Shown here: positions 27,723-35,976 of the stretch, in pieces
Layout: each line of letters starts with the position of its first letter
Position numbering within the stretch: position 1 is the stretch's first letter
Origin: a bacterium
Lineage (GTDB): Bacteria; Cyanobacteriota; Vampirovibrionia; Gastranaerophilales; Gastranaerophilaceae
DNA: 60,922 bases
NCBI GenBank assembly: GCA_017403285.1
Contig: JAFQOI010000116.1
Location: 1-60,922, forward strand
Direction of reading: 5' to 3'
Translations under genes and position numbers: made by a program
The notes under the pieces: model-generated
What the model saw: only the letters and a program-made list of their open reading frames with translations
What the model was told of the DNA's origin: nothing
The model's database searches: none

Positions 27723-27738
27723 ATTTCTTCTCCTAAAT

Positions 27739-28206
27739 CTATTCATCTATAGCAGAAAACATTAAATCTGCTTCTGTAGCAACAACACCATCAACAGATG
27801 CTTTCGCATGTATCTTTATAATTGGTCCTTTTATTTTGGTAATCTCTGTTTCAATATCAAGTCTATCACCAGGAATAACTTGTTTTCTAAATCTTACACC
27901 ATCTATTCCTGCATATACAAACAATTTGCCTTTATATTGAGGAAGTGGAGCAAGAGTGCCAGCCGCCATTTGTGCCATTGCCTCTAATTGCAATACTCCT
28001 GGCATAATTGGATTTTCAGGAAAATGACCTTGGAAGAACTCTTCATTGATTGTGAGGTTTTTGTATCCCTTACAATATTTTCCTAAAACACATTCTGTCA
28101 CCCTATCTATTAAAACAAAAGGGTATCTATGTGGGATTAATTTCATTATCTGATTAATATCAAATGATAAAACTTCACCTTCATTATATTCTTTTAGTTC
28201 TGTCAT
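27739..28206 (-). CDS. fabZ: 3-Hydroxyacyl-ACP dehydratase FabZ
   Basis: 155 residues. Hot-dog fold dehydratase of fatty acid synthesis; competes with LpxA for hydroxyacyl-ACP. Signatures: IMKLIPHRYPFVLIDRV near 15-31 and the catalytic FFQGHFPENPIMPGVLQLEA (His and Glu). The ATG shares its A with the TAA of lpxC (TAATG), so translation is coupled and the ratio of the three enzymes fixed. Soluble, cytoplasmic. Confidence 0.97.
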   Translation of the reverse strand: MTELKEYNEGEVLSFDINQIMKLIPHRYPFVLIDRVTECVLGKYCKGYKNLTINEEFFQGHFPENPIMPGVLQLEAMAQMAAGTLAPLPQYKGKLFVYAGIDGVRFRKQVIPGDRLDIETEITKIKGPIIKIHAKASVDGVVATEADLMFSAIDE

Positions 28207-29012
28207 TATTCCTCCACTATAAATTTATCTTTTAATTCTTTCGCTACTATTGTATGAACAGTATGTCCTGCCTCTTTTACAATAATTTCAGCATTTGCAT
28301 TTAATATATTAAAGCCGGTCAGATAAAAATCCCCAATTAAATCAAGAATTTTATGTTTTATGGGTTCAAACTCTGACTTTAATTCTGCGGTATAACCATC
28401 TTCTGTAAGTCCTAGTGTATTTTCTATACTAACCCCTCTAGCATAACCCGCTCTTTGAAGCATTTCCAATTCGCTTAAATAACCAAATGTTCTCGCTTCA
28501 ATCACTTCATCAATATTTTCTGGATTTAAAACAATCCATCGATTTCTCAAATCTTTATGCTTAAAATTTACGCTATAAGTTACATTTAATTTATCCGATG
28601 GTAATACAATAAGATGTGTTTTCCCATTCAAATATGATATTGGCTCTTTTACGGATATTTTTTTTGTTTTTACATTTTCAATGCCCGCTTTTTTGAACGC
28701 ATCAACCCATTCTTTTGCACCTCCATTTAAGATAGGTAATTCAAAATGAGAAAGATATACATCTAAAGCATCTAAGCAACAAATACTACAAGCAGCCATA
28801 AAATGCTCAATTAACATTATTTTTATATCAGCATTTCCAATGACAGTGCAATGCTCAGTTGAAACAACATTATCAATTGTTGCTTCAACCATTTTTCCCA
28901 TAAAATGAAATCTTATACCTTTTTCATTTGAAGGACAAACTCTCGCTTCTGATTCTGCACCTGTCATTAGGGCAACCGATTTTAAAACAACTTCTCTACC
29001 TAATGTTCCCAT
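28206..29012 (-). CDS. lpxC: UDP-3-O-acyl-N-acetylglucosamine deacetylase
   Basis: 268 residues, somewhat short for the family (about 300). Zinc deacetylase, the committed step of lipid A synthesis. First domain: STEHCTVIGN and IMLIEHFMAAC with the zinc His; substrate loop LPILNGGAKEWVDAF; second domain: FEPIKHKILDLIGDFYLTG with further zinc His and Asp, and final catalytic His in EAGHTVHTIVAKEL. All key residues seem kept; the short length comes from trimmed loops. In cyanobacteria lpxC-fabZ-lpxA have the same order. One-base overlap with fabZ, 3-base gap from lpxD. Confidence 0.93.
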   Translation of the reverse strand: MGTLGREVVLKSVALMTGAESEARVCPSNEKGIRFHFMGKMVEATIDNVVSTEHCTVIGNADIKIMLIEHFMAACSICCLDALDVYLSHFELPILNGGAKEWVDAFKKAGIENVKTKKISVKEPISYLNGKTHLIVLPSDKLNVTYSVNFKHKDLRNRWIVLNPENIDEVIEARTFGYLSELEMLQRAGYARGVSIENTLGLTEDGYTAELKSEFEPIKHKILDLIGDFYLTGFNILNANAEIIVKEAGHTVHTIVAKELKDKFIVEE

Positions 29013-29015
29013 TTA

Positions 29016-30104
29016 TTATCCCTTAAATAAGTGTTCGTATTCTTTGAACTTATTAACCAAATCTTCTGCTTTTTGCATAGTCTTTAAATGTCTTATAAAT
29101 TCTTTTCTTGGAACTGCTGGAGCACCAATTAGAATTGATTTTGCTGGAAAACTCTTTGTTACACCTGCTTTTGCCATAAGAATTGAGTCATCGCCAATTT
29201 CAATATGATCAGCCATTCCAACTTGACCAGCAATAACAACTCTATCTCCAATTTTACAACTACCAGCAATACCAACTTGTGAAACAATCATACAGCCTTT
29301 TCCAATTTTACAATTGTGTCCAATTTGAACAAGGTTGTCTATTTTTGTTTGTTCTCCAATTACTGTATTTTCAATTGTTCCTTTGTCAATACAAGTATTT
29401 GCCCCAATTTCAACATCATCTTCTATTACAACCGAACCAATTGACGGAATTTTATATATTTTTTGATTTGTATTATCTTTTTTTACAGAACCTTCTTCTC
29501 TTGCATTTTCAACATTATTAGGATTTTCTGTAACAAAACTAAAACCATCTGCAGCAATACTCACAGAATGTTGCAATATAACTCTATTACCTATCTTTGC
29601 GTCATCGCCAATATTACATCCAGGGTGGAATAAACAATTTTCACCGACTTGAACATTTCTACCAAGATATACATTTGCTAATAATTTAGAATTTTTACCA
29701 ATAACAACATCTCTCGATATTACAACATTTGGTCCAATTGATACATTTTCACCAATTTTAGCAGTAGGGTGAATTGTGGCAGTCGGATGAATTCCTGCTG
29801 TAGATTCTGGAGGCATATAAAACAAATGTAATAATTTCATCATTGCCAATCTTGGACGTTCAGCTTCAATTGTTGAAACAAGTTCAGAAGAAACACCAAT
29901 TGGAACAAGTGCCGCTTTTGCTCTTGTCCTTGATAAGTTTTCTATTTCATCTTCATTCAAAGCAAGTGCCAAAGAATTTTCATCTGCCAATAAAGGAGGT
30001 GCTAATTTTGTAATTTTTACATCCTCTAATTTTGTCAACATTCCACCAACAATGGTTGATATTTCTTCAAGCGTATATGCCTTCATTGTATTTATATCCC
30101 TCAT
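29016..30104 (-). CDS. lpxD: UDP-3-O-acylglucosamine N-acyltransferase
   Basis: 362 residues. Third step of lipid A synthesis. The N-terminal uridine-binding domain ([13 protein letters not shown] ... AALVPIG) is followed by a long left-handed beta-helix ([20 protein letters not shown] and more) with the catalytic His block [15 protein letters not shown]-terminal helix from [10 protein letters not shown]. Start taken at 30104, where GAGG is 8 bases upstream; ATG 30086 (GAGGGA further upstream) is an alternative. First of four lpx/fab genes plus the aminopeptidase. Upstream 160 bases contain no ORF and should hold its promoter. Confidence 0.95.
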   Translation of the reverse strand: MRDINTMKAYTLEEISTIVGGMLTKLEDVKITKLAPPLLADENSLALALNEDEIENLSRTRAKAALVPIGVSSELVSTIEAERPRLAMMKLLHLFYMPPESTAGIHPTATIHPTAKIGENVSIGPNVVISRDVVIGKNSKLLANVYLGRNVQVGENCLFHPGCNIGDDAKIGNRVILQHSVSIAADGFSFVTENPNNVENAREEGSVKKDNTNQKIYKIPSIGSVVIEDDVEIGANTCIDKGTIENTVIGEQTKIDNLVQIGHNCKIGKGCMIVSQVGIAGSCKIGDRVVIAGQVGMADHIEIGDDSILMAKAGVTKSFPAKSILIGAPAVPRKEFIRHLKTMQKAEDLVNKFKEYEHLFKG

Positions 30105-30264
30105 TTTATTAACCTCTTTCGTTTTCTTATTTTAATACGACAGGGGCAAAAACACAAATTAAAAATATATAAAGTTATCTAAGAACGTCTTTTTTAAACC
30201 ATTCACAACAAAACAGAAATATTGATTTTTGATTTATTACACCTCTATATTTAACTAATTTTAA

Positions 30265-30729
30265 TTATGAATTTTTCATTTTATCAATTATTGATGTAGT
30301 AGATTTCCCCTCAACAAAAGAAATAAATTCAATTCTACCTCCAGCTGCAATTATCCCTTTAGCTTCAGGAAGTGTTTCAACAGAATAGTCCGCCCCTTTT
30401 GTATGAACATCCGGTTTTATTTGTAATAACAAATTAATAGGAGAATCTTCATCAAAGAGAACAACATAATCAACGCTTTTAAGCGCGCTCAATACTTCTG
30501 CCCTATCGTTTTCATTATTAATGGGACGACTTTCACCTTTTATACTTTTGACTGATTTGTCAGAATTTAAAGCAACCACCAAAACATCACCAAAACTTTT
30601 TGCTTTTTCAAGATATCTAACGTGACCTACATGAAGGATATCAAAACAGCCATTCGTCGTAACAATTGTTTTTCCTTCTTTTTTTAGTTTATCCAATAAA
30701 TTATTAATTTCTGATTGTTTAATTAACAT
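30265..30729 (-). CDS. D-glycero-beta-D-manno-heptose 1-phosphate adenylyltransferase (RfaE2 type)
   Basis: 154 residues from ATG 30729 with GGAGAA 3 bases upstream. Cytidylyltransferase fold: TTNGCFDILHVGHVRYLEKA contains the H-x-G-H nucleotide motif; VVALNSDKSVKSIKG, RAEVLSALKSVDYVVLF, KGADYSVETLPEA and the closing FVEGKSTTSIIDKM (I-S-S-T-T-like block) follow. This matches the adenylyltransferase half of HldE, here a separate protein without the kinase half. It makes ADP-heptose for LPS core; a heptosyltransferase gene lies at 49146. A terminator sits just before its ribosome site. Confidence 0.88.
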   Translation of the reverse strand: MLIKQSEINNLLDKLKKEGKTIVTTNGCFDILHVGHVRYLEKAKSFGDVLVVALNSDKSVKSIKGESRPINNENDRAEVLSALKSVDYVVLFDEDSPINLLLQIKPDVHTKGADYSVETLPEAKGIIAAGGRIEFISFVEGKSTTSIIDKMKNS

Positions 30730-30745
30730 AATTTCTCCAAAAAAC

Positions 30746-30769
30746 GCGGGAACGCAATCTGGTTCCCGC
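30746..30769 (-). terminator. Terminator between the foldase lipoprotein and heptose genes
   Basis: Minus strand stem GCGGGAAC / GTTCCCGC with an 8-base loop, then GTTTTTT, which runs straight into the GGAGAA ribosome site of the next gene. It is G+C-rich in an A+T-rich setting and probably only partly stops the mfd-foldase transcript. Confidence 0.85.
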
Positions 30770-30782
30770 ATACACTCATATA

Positions 30783-31922
30783 CTATTTATTACTTTGTGG
30801 CTGTAATTCCGCCAATGCCTTTAATTCTGGATTTTTTTCAGCCTGTTCTTTTATTTTCTTTTGAATCTCATCTGGATTAAATGAACTATCAATATACTCG
30901 ATTTTTGCCTCTTTTCTTAAACTTGCAATTTTATTTTTTAGTATATCTACTTTGTCTTGACTTTCTAAGTAATTAATAATATCTTTTTTGCTTTGTTCAA
31001 AAGATAAAGTACCTGCTTCTTTTCTATCTGTAACCATAACGATATGGAAACCATAATCTGTTTTAATTACATTTGAAATGGTATTTGGAGCAAGTGAAAA
31101 CGCAGTGGATGAAAATGGTTCAACCATTTGTTCTTTTGAGAAGAAACCTAAATCGCCACCTTTTATTGCACTTACAGCATCATCTGAATTTTCTTTAGCA
31201 AGTTTTGCAAAGTCTTTTGGATTTTTCTTCAATTTTGCTTGAAGTTCTTTTGCTTTTTCAAATTTTTCTTCTAGTATTTCTTCAGCTTTATCTTTTGCAT
31301 CTTCATCAGATATTTCTTTTTCATCATTTTTGATTTGTTCTTCAATTTGTTTAAGATTGGCAGAAATCAAAATATGAGATGCTCTAACACTTTTTGGATA
31401 TTTAAATTTATCAATATTATCATTATAATATTTTTTCGCAATATCATCTCCAATTGACACCATAGCAATTGAATCAACATATTTTTTCATTTTTATTTCA
31501 TCTTGCAAATCTTTTTTGAAAGAGTCATAAGAAACCCCATTAAGTTTTAAAATTTGCATAAATTGGTCTTTTGAACCGAACTTAGAAATAACCTCTTTTT
31601 CCGCATTTTCAACTTCTTCTTTAGTTGCATCTATCTTTCTTTTGTCCATTTCATCATTTAATAGGGATTTAACAATCAATGAAGCAATAACTTGTTCTTT
31701 GAGCATCAAAACAAAAATGTTATCTGGATCTTTGTCCATATCAATTCCCATTTGTTCAAACATTTTATTTGAAGTAACCTCTTTAAATGCCTTATCAAAA
31801 TCTGCTTGAGTAACAACTGTGTCGTTAATTTTCATTACATGGTTGCCAGATTTTTTTACACTACAACCAGAAAAAACAAACATTGCTAATATCAACAATG
31901 ATATAACTTTTATTTTATTCAT
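30783..31922 (-). CDS. SurA/PrsA-like peptidyl-prolyl isomerase lipoprotein
   Basis: 379 residues from ATG 31922, with AAGGAGAA 4 bases upstream. Residues 1-19 are a lipoprotein signal with lipobox F-S-G-C, so it is anchored to a membrane facing the periplasm. Next comes a SurA-like N-terminal helical domain (MKINDTVVTQADFDKAF ... SLLNDEMDKRKI). The PpiC/parvulin core runs about 180-300: VRASHILISANL, DFAKLAKENSDD, GGDLGFFSKEQMVEPF, DYGFHIVMVTDR. An 80-residue charged helix is inserted in the core between the first strand and the rest. The C-terminal tail is Gln/Pro/Lys-rich. Expected to aid outer-membrane protein assembly. Downstream of mfd. Confidence 0.9.
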   Translation of the reverse strand: MNKIKVISLLILAMFVFSGCSVKKSGNHVMKINDTVVTQADFDKAFKEVTSNKMFEQMGIDMDKDPDNIFVLMLKEQVIASLIVKSLLNDEMDKRKIDATKEEVENAEKEVISKFGSKDQFMQILKLNGVSYDSFKKDLQDEIKMKKYVDSIAMVSIGDDIAKKYYNDNIDKFKYPKSVRASHILISANLKQIEEQIKNDEKEISDEDAKDKAEEILEEKFEKAKELQAKLKKNPKDFAKLAKENSDDAVSAIKGGDLGFFSKEQMVEPFSSTAFSLAPNTISNVIKTDYGFHIVMVTDRKEAGTLSFEQSKKDIINYLESQDKVDILKNKIASLRKEAKIEYIDSSFNPDEIQKKIKEQAEKNPELKALAELQPQSNK

Positions 31923-31942
31923 CTCTTTCTCCTTGGATAACA

Positions 31943-34900
31943 CTAACCTTTATTATTTGAATTGTAATTATATCCTATCTTCAATATATGATAAAATAAA
32001 TTAGACAGAATGTTAAACAATTCTTCAAATTTCAAGTAAGAACTCTTTATAAGAAGGATGCTTTGTCCGTCAGTACAAGTCTTTGGGGCAACAGTATATT
32101 TAATATATTTCGTAATATTTTTATCCAAATCTGACGATATTATATTCCACTCACCTTTTGAGAAATCGGTATAAATACGGATTGTTGCATCTGCTTCCCT
32201 AATCAAAGAAATACCAGCAAGCGTTGCTAATAACCTTAGATTTACAAGTTTAATTAAATTATCAACAGGTTCTGATAATTTTGAAAAACGGTCTTTCCAC
32301 TCCGCGGTAATTGCATCAAGTTCAGGAATAGATTTAACGTCTGCCAATCTTTTATACTCAATCATTTTTTGTTCCTTTGAACCAACCCACTCATCTGGAA
32401 TATATGCCGTCACATTAATATCAACAATTGCAGGCTTATGTTCAACTGGTTTTCCTTCTTGTATTTCAACAATTGCATCTTCTAACAACTGGCAATATGT
32501 ATCAAATCCAACATTAACCATTTGCCCATGTTGTTTTGTACCCAAAACATTACCAACCCCTCTTATTTCAATATCTCGCATTGCAATTTGATATCCACTA
32601 CCTAAAGTTGTAAATTCTTTTATGTACTGCAATCTTTTAACAGCATCAGATGTAAGGGTTTTTCCTGCATTATATAAACAATAACAAAACGCCTGCCTAT
32701 CAGTTCTGCCAACTCTACCTCTTATCTGATAAAGTTGTGCCAATCCAAATCTATCCGCATCATGAATTATCATTGTATTTGCATTAGGAACATCAAGCCC
32801 TGACTCAATAATTGTTGTGCACAACAGAACATCATATTCTTTATTTAAAAAATCGACCATTATACGTTCGAGTTGAGATTTATCCATTTGCCCATGTGCA
32901 ACAGCAAGTCTTATGTTCGGCATCATTGTTCTAAGTCCTGCTGCAAAATCATAAATGCTTTCCACTCTATTATAAAGATAAAAAACCTGACCTTCTCTTT
33001 CTAATTCGTAGTTTATTGCATTTTTTATAAGATTTTCTTTAAACTCCCCAACATAAGTTTTAATAGGAAGTCTATTTGTTGGAGCAGTATTAATTATGCT
33101 CATATCTTTTATACCAGACAATGACATATAAAGAGTTCTAGGAATTGGAGTCGCAGACATTGTAAGAATATCAATATTCTTCTTTAGTCGTTTTAATTTT
33201 TCCTTATCTTTTACTCCAAACTTATGTTCTTCATCAATTACAAGCAAACCTATGTCTTTAAACTTAATATCATCTTGAAGAAGTCTGTGAGTACCAACAA
33301 CAACATCAACCTCCCCAAGCAATAGTTTTTTTACTATTTCTTTTTGTTCTTTTGGCGTTTTAAATCGAGATAGCAATTCCACTTTAACAGGAAACGGTTT
33401 AAAACGTTCTGCAATAGTTTGATAATGCTGAAGTGCCAATATAGTTGTTGGAACGACTATCGCCGCTTGTTTTGAAGACATTACTGCCTTAAAAATTGCC
33501 CTTATTGCAACTTCGGTTTTACCAAAACCAACATCGCCACAAATAAGCCTATCCATTGGCTTGTCAGATTCCATATCTTCCTTCGTTTGAGCAATCGCTT
33601 TCATCTGGTCTGGTGTTTCAGTATATTCAAAAGAATCTTCCATTTCATATTGCCATATCGTATCAGGATCAAAAGCATAACCTTGTGAAATCTTACGAAG
33701 TGCATACAAATTTATTAAATCTTGAGCAACATCTTCTACTGCCTTTTTTACTCTTGATTTTGTTGTATTCCAATCACTTCCGCCCATTTTAGACAAAGAA
33801 GGTGCAATATTGCCAGAACCTCTGTATCGACACAGCATATTTATTTGTTCAGCAGGCATATGCAGTTTGTCTTTTCGGGCATATTCTATCGTTAAATAAT
33901 CTTTTTCTTCTCCATCAATTTCTTGTTTTGACAAACCCCTAAAAACGCCTATACCATGAACCATATGCACTATATAGTCGCCTTCTTTTATATCATTTAG
34001 ACTCTCAATAAAATCAAGATTTTCGCGTCTATAGTTGTATCTTCCTACTGTTATATCTTTTGAACGCTTATTAAAAAATTCTTTATCTGTAATAACAAGA
34101 CTCTTGCAATCTTCAATCAAACTGCCACCAAGAGATAAATTGTTTATTATGTGTACAGCCGTTTTATCACCATAATCTTCTGTTACTGGAATTTCATATT
34201 CTTTTAATATTTCTTCCACTCGATTTTTATAGTCAGTTGCCGCAATAACCGTATAATTTTCTTTTATCTTCTTTCCTATAAATTCTGCAATTGCATCACT
34301 TCCAGAGGAAAAATATGGAATTAATTCTGTTTTAAGTTCAATATTTATATCAAATTCTTCGGATATAAAATTATCAAAATATATTTTCAAATAAGAACTT
34401 ACACCAGTTAAAAATTCTTTTAAATTGTAATGATTTAGTTTTTTTAAAGGCAATGACATATTAGTTTGTAGATTCTCAAAATACAATTTTTCAAAGTTTT
34501 CGCACATTTGTTCATACTTTGATTTCAATTGAGTATAATCATCAAAAACAATAATATTATTCTCTTTTTTTAAAATCTTTAAAATTATTTCCAAATCAGA
34601 ATTAAAGCAAGTTTCAAAATACTCTATTCCTTCAAAATAGTCCTTATTTTTTAGAGATTCTACGACTTCAGAATATATCTCATCATTATCAGATTTTTCA
34701 ATTTTTTTATGAGAATTTTCATCAAGAATAAATTTGTAAACAGGAAGGATTTCAACAAAATCAGTCTTTTTTATACTTTTCTGATTTAAATTGTCAAAAA
34801 TACGAATATCAGTTACAGTATCTCCCCATAATTCAATTCGATATGGTTTTTCACTTAAAGGGAAAACGTCAATAATGTCGCCTCTAATACTAAATTCACC

Positions 34901-35398
34901 GACATCTGCAACTAATGTTTTTCTTTTATAGCCAAGTTTTACAAGATTTTTTGCAAACTCTTCAACATCAATTTCGTCATTTATTTTTATTTCAACTTTA
35001 TTTTTTTCAAAAAAATCATAATCTGGAAATTTTTCAAAAAGCGCCTTAATAGGAACAATTATTATTTTATAATCCTGCGCATTCCTTAAAATATGTACCT
35101 GTCGTGCATATTTGTACAAATTCTTAGAATTTGTATCATATATAGCCCCATCTTGATAAGGGAACAAAACTGTATTAGTTTCAAAAAGGATTTTTAAATC
35201 ATTTTGAAACTTAAGTGCATTTTGTTCTGTATCCGTAATAAAAATAATATTTTTAGAACTAAAAGACAAAAACTGCCCCAATAAAAATAATTTTGTACAA
35301 TTAGTAATACCTGATAAAGCAAAAGATGTATTCTTTTTTATCAAAGCACGAATTTTTTGAGAATATTCACAATTTAAATTTTTTATAAAATTCTGCAT
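31943..35398 (-). CDS. mfd: Transcription-repair coupling factor
   Basis: 1151 residues, standard for Mfd. Translocase that removes RNA polymerase stalled at DNA damage and recruits UvrA. Order seen: UvrB-homology N-terminus (QDGAIYDTNSKN; EFSIRGDIIDVFPLS), the RNA polymerase-interacting domain (GDYIVHMVHGIGVFRGL), helicase domain with Walker A GDVGFGKTEVA, D-E-E-H box LLVIDEEHKFG, SATPIPRTLYMSLSG, and domain 2 with TTIIESGLDVPNANTM and QIRGRVGRTDRQAFCY, plus the C-terminal D7. Starts without a clear ribosome site. Followed by the foldase lipoprotein, whose start lies 21 bases beyond its stop. Confidence 0.97.
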   Translation of the reverse strand: MQNFIKNLNCEYSQKIRALIKKNTSFALSGITNCTKLFLLGQFLSFSSKNIIFITDTEQNALKFQNDLKILFETNTVLFPYQDGAIYDTNSKNLYKYARQVHILRNAQDYKIIIVPIKALFEKFPDYDFFEKNKVEIKINDEIDVEEFAKNLVKLGYKRKTLVADVGEFSIRGDIIDVFPLSEKPYRIELWGDTVTDIRIFDNLNQKSIKKTDFVEILPVYKFILDENSHKKIEKSDNDEIYSEVVESLKNKDYFEGIEYFETCFNSDLEIILKILKKENNIIVFDDYTQLKSKYEQMCENFEKLYFENLQTNMSLPLKKLNHYNLKEFLTGVSSYLKIYFDNFISEEFDINIELKTELIPYFSSGSDAIAEFIGKKIKENYTVIAATDYKNRVEEILKEYEIPVTEDYGDKTAVHIINNLSLGGSLIEDCKSLVITDKEFFNKRSKDITVGRYNYRRENLDFIESLNDIKEGDYIVHMVHGIGVFRGLSKQEIDGEEKDYLTIEYARKDKLHMPAEQINMLCRYRGSGNIAPSLSKMGGSDWNTTKSRVKKAVEDVAQDLINLYALRKISQGYAFDPDTIWQYEMEDSFEYTETPDQMKAIAQTKEDMESDKPMDRLICGDVGFGKTEVAIRAIFKAVMSSKQAAIVVPTTILALQHYQTIAERFKPFPVKVELLSRFKTPKEQKEIVKKLLLGEVDVVVGTHRLLQDDIKFKDIGLLVIDEEHKFGVKDKEKLKRLKKNIDILTMSATPIPRTLYMSLSGIKDMSIINTAPTNRLPIKTYVGEFKENLIKNAINYELEREGQVFYLYNRVESIYDFAAGLRTMMPNIRLAVAHGQMDKSQLERIMVDFLNKEYDVLLCTTIIESGLDVPNANTMIIHDADRFGLAQLYQIRGRVGRTDRQAFCYCLYNAGKTLTSDAVKRLQYIKEFTTLGSGYQIAMRDIEIRGVGNVLGTKQHGQMVNVGFDTYCQLLEDAIVEIQEGKPVEHKPAIVDINVTAYIPDEWVGSKEQKMIEYKRLADVKSIPELDAITAEWKDRFSKLSEPVDNLIKLVNLRLLATLAGISLIREADATIRIYTDFSKGEWNIISSDLDKNITKYIKYTVAPKTCTDGQSILLIKSSYLKFEELFNILSNLFYHILKIGYNYNSNNKG

Positions 35399-35482
35399 AT
35401 AAACATTTTAAATCCACCATATGAATTATGCAAAGGCATAGTAAAAAATGTTTTAATTAGAATACAAAGGAGAGTTGTGGAG

Positions 35483-35926
35483 ATGAAAAAGAGTTTATTT
35501 ATTATAGCCGTAATATTTTTATTTAGTTCAAATGCAGTTTTAGCAAATGGAATGGTTTTTGACCCAACTGAATATTCAGCAGCAGATACAATTCCTGTTT
35601 CAAATACGGTATCAACTCCATCTTTAGCGCAAACTAGAGCAAATCAAAAAATTGAAAATAATATTCAAGAAAGCTCTAGCCTTTCTCAAGACGCTGTTTC
35701 TACAAATAATGGCAATTTTAATAATGCTCTTTTTGAACTTGATACCGCTCAAGTAAATATAAGAAATCAGTTATTAGAATACAAATCAAAATATCAAGAA
35801 GTTGATACTCAATATCAACTTATAAAAGAACAAAGAAAAGTATTAGGAAAACAAATTAAAGCAATTGAAAAAAGAATAAGCGCAATAGAAAAATCAAAAC
35901 AAAACATAAGAAAAAATATGATATAA
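35483..35926 (+). CDS. Secreted coiled-coil protein of unknown function
   Basis: 147 residues from ATG 35483 (AGGAGAG 8 bases upstream; GTG 35477 is the alternative). Residues 1-21 are a signal peptide (KKSLFIIAVIFLFSSNAVLA/N). Residues 22-75 are Ser/Thr/Asn-rich and probably flexible. Residues 78-147 form one long charged helix with heptad pattern (LDTAQVNIRNQLLEYKSKY, IEKRISAIEKSK), a coiled coil. It has its own terminator directly after, so it is transcribed alone. Could be a periplasmic spacer or OmpH-like protein, but no family is recognised. Confidence 0.75.
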   Translation: MKKSLFIIAVIFLFSSNAVLANGMVFDPTEYSAADTIPVSNTVSTPSLAQTRANQKIENNIQESSSLSQDAVSTNNGNFNNALFELDTAQVNIRNQLLEYKSKYQEVDTQYQLIKEQRKVLGKQIKAIEKRISAIEKSKQNIRKNMI

Positions 35927-35932
35927 TCACTT

Positions 35933-35957
35933 AAAAGACTCTTTAATAGAGTCTTTT
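35933..35957 (+). terminator. Terminator of the coiled-coil protein gene
   Basis: Stem AAAAGACTC (35933-35941) / GAGTCTTTT (35949-35957), 7-base loop, T-rich end. Lies 7 bases after the stop and 20 before the comEC start, so comEC may be reached only by read-through or by a promoter inside this short gap. Confidence 0.75.
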
Positions 35958-35976
35958 AATTTAAGGGAACATATAT

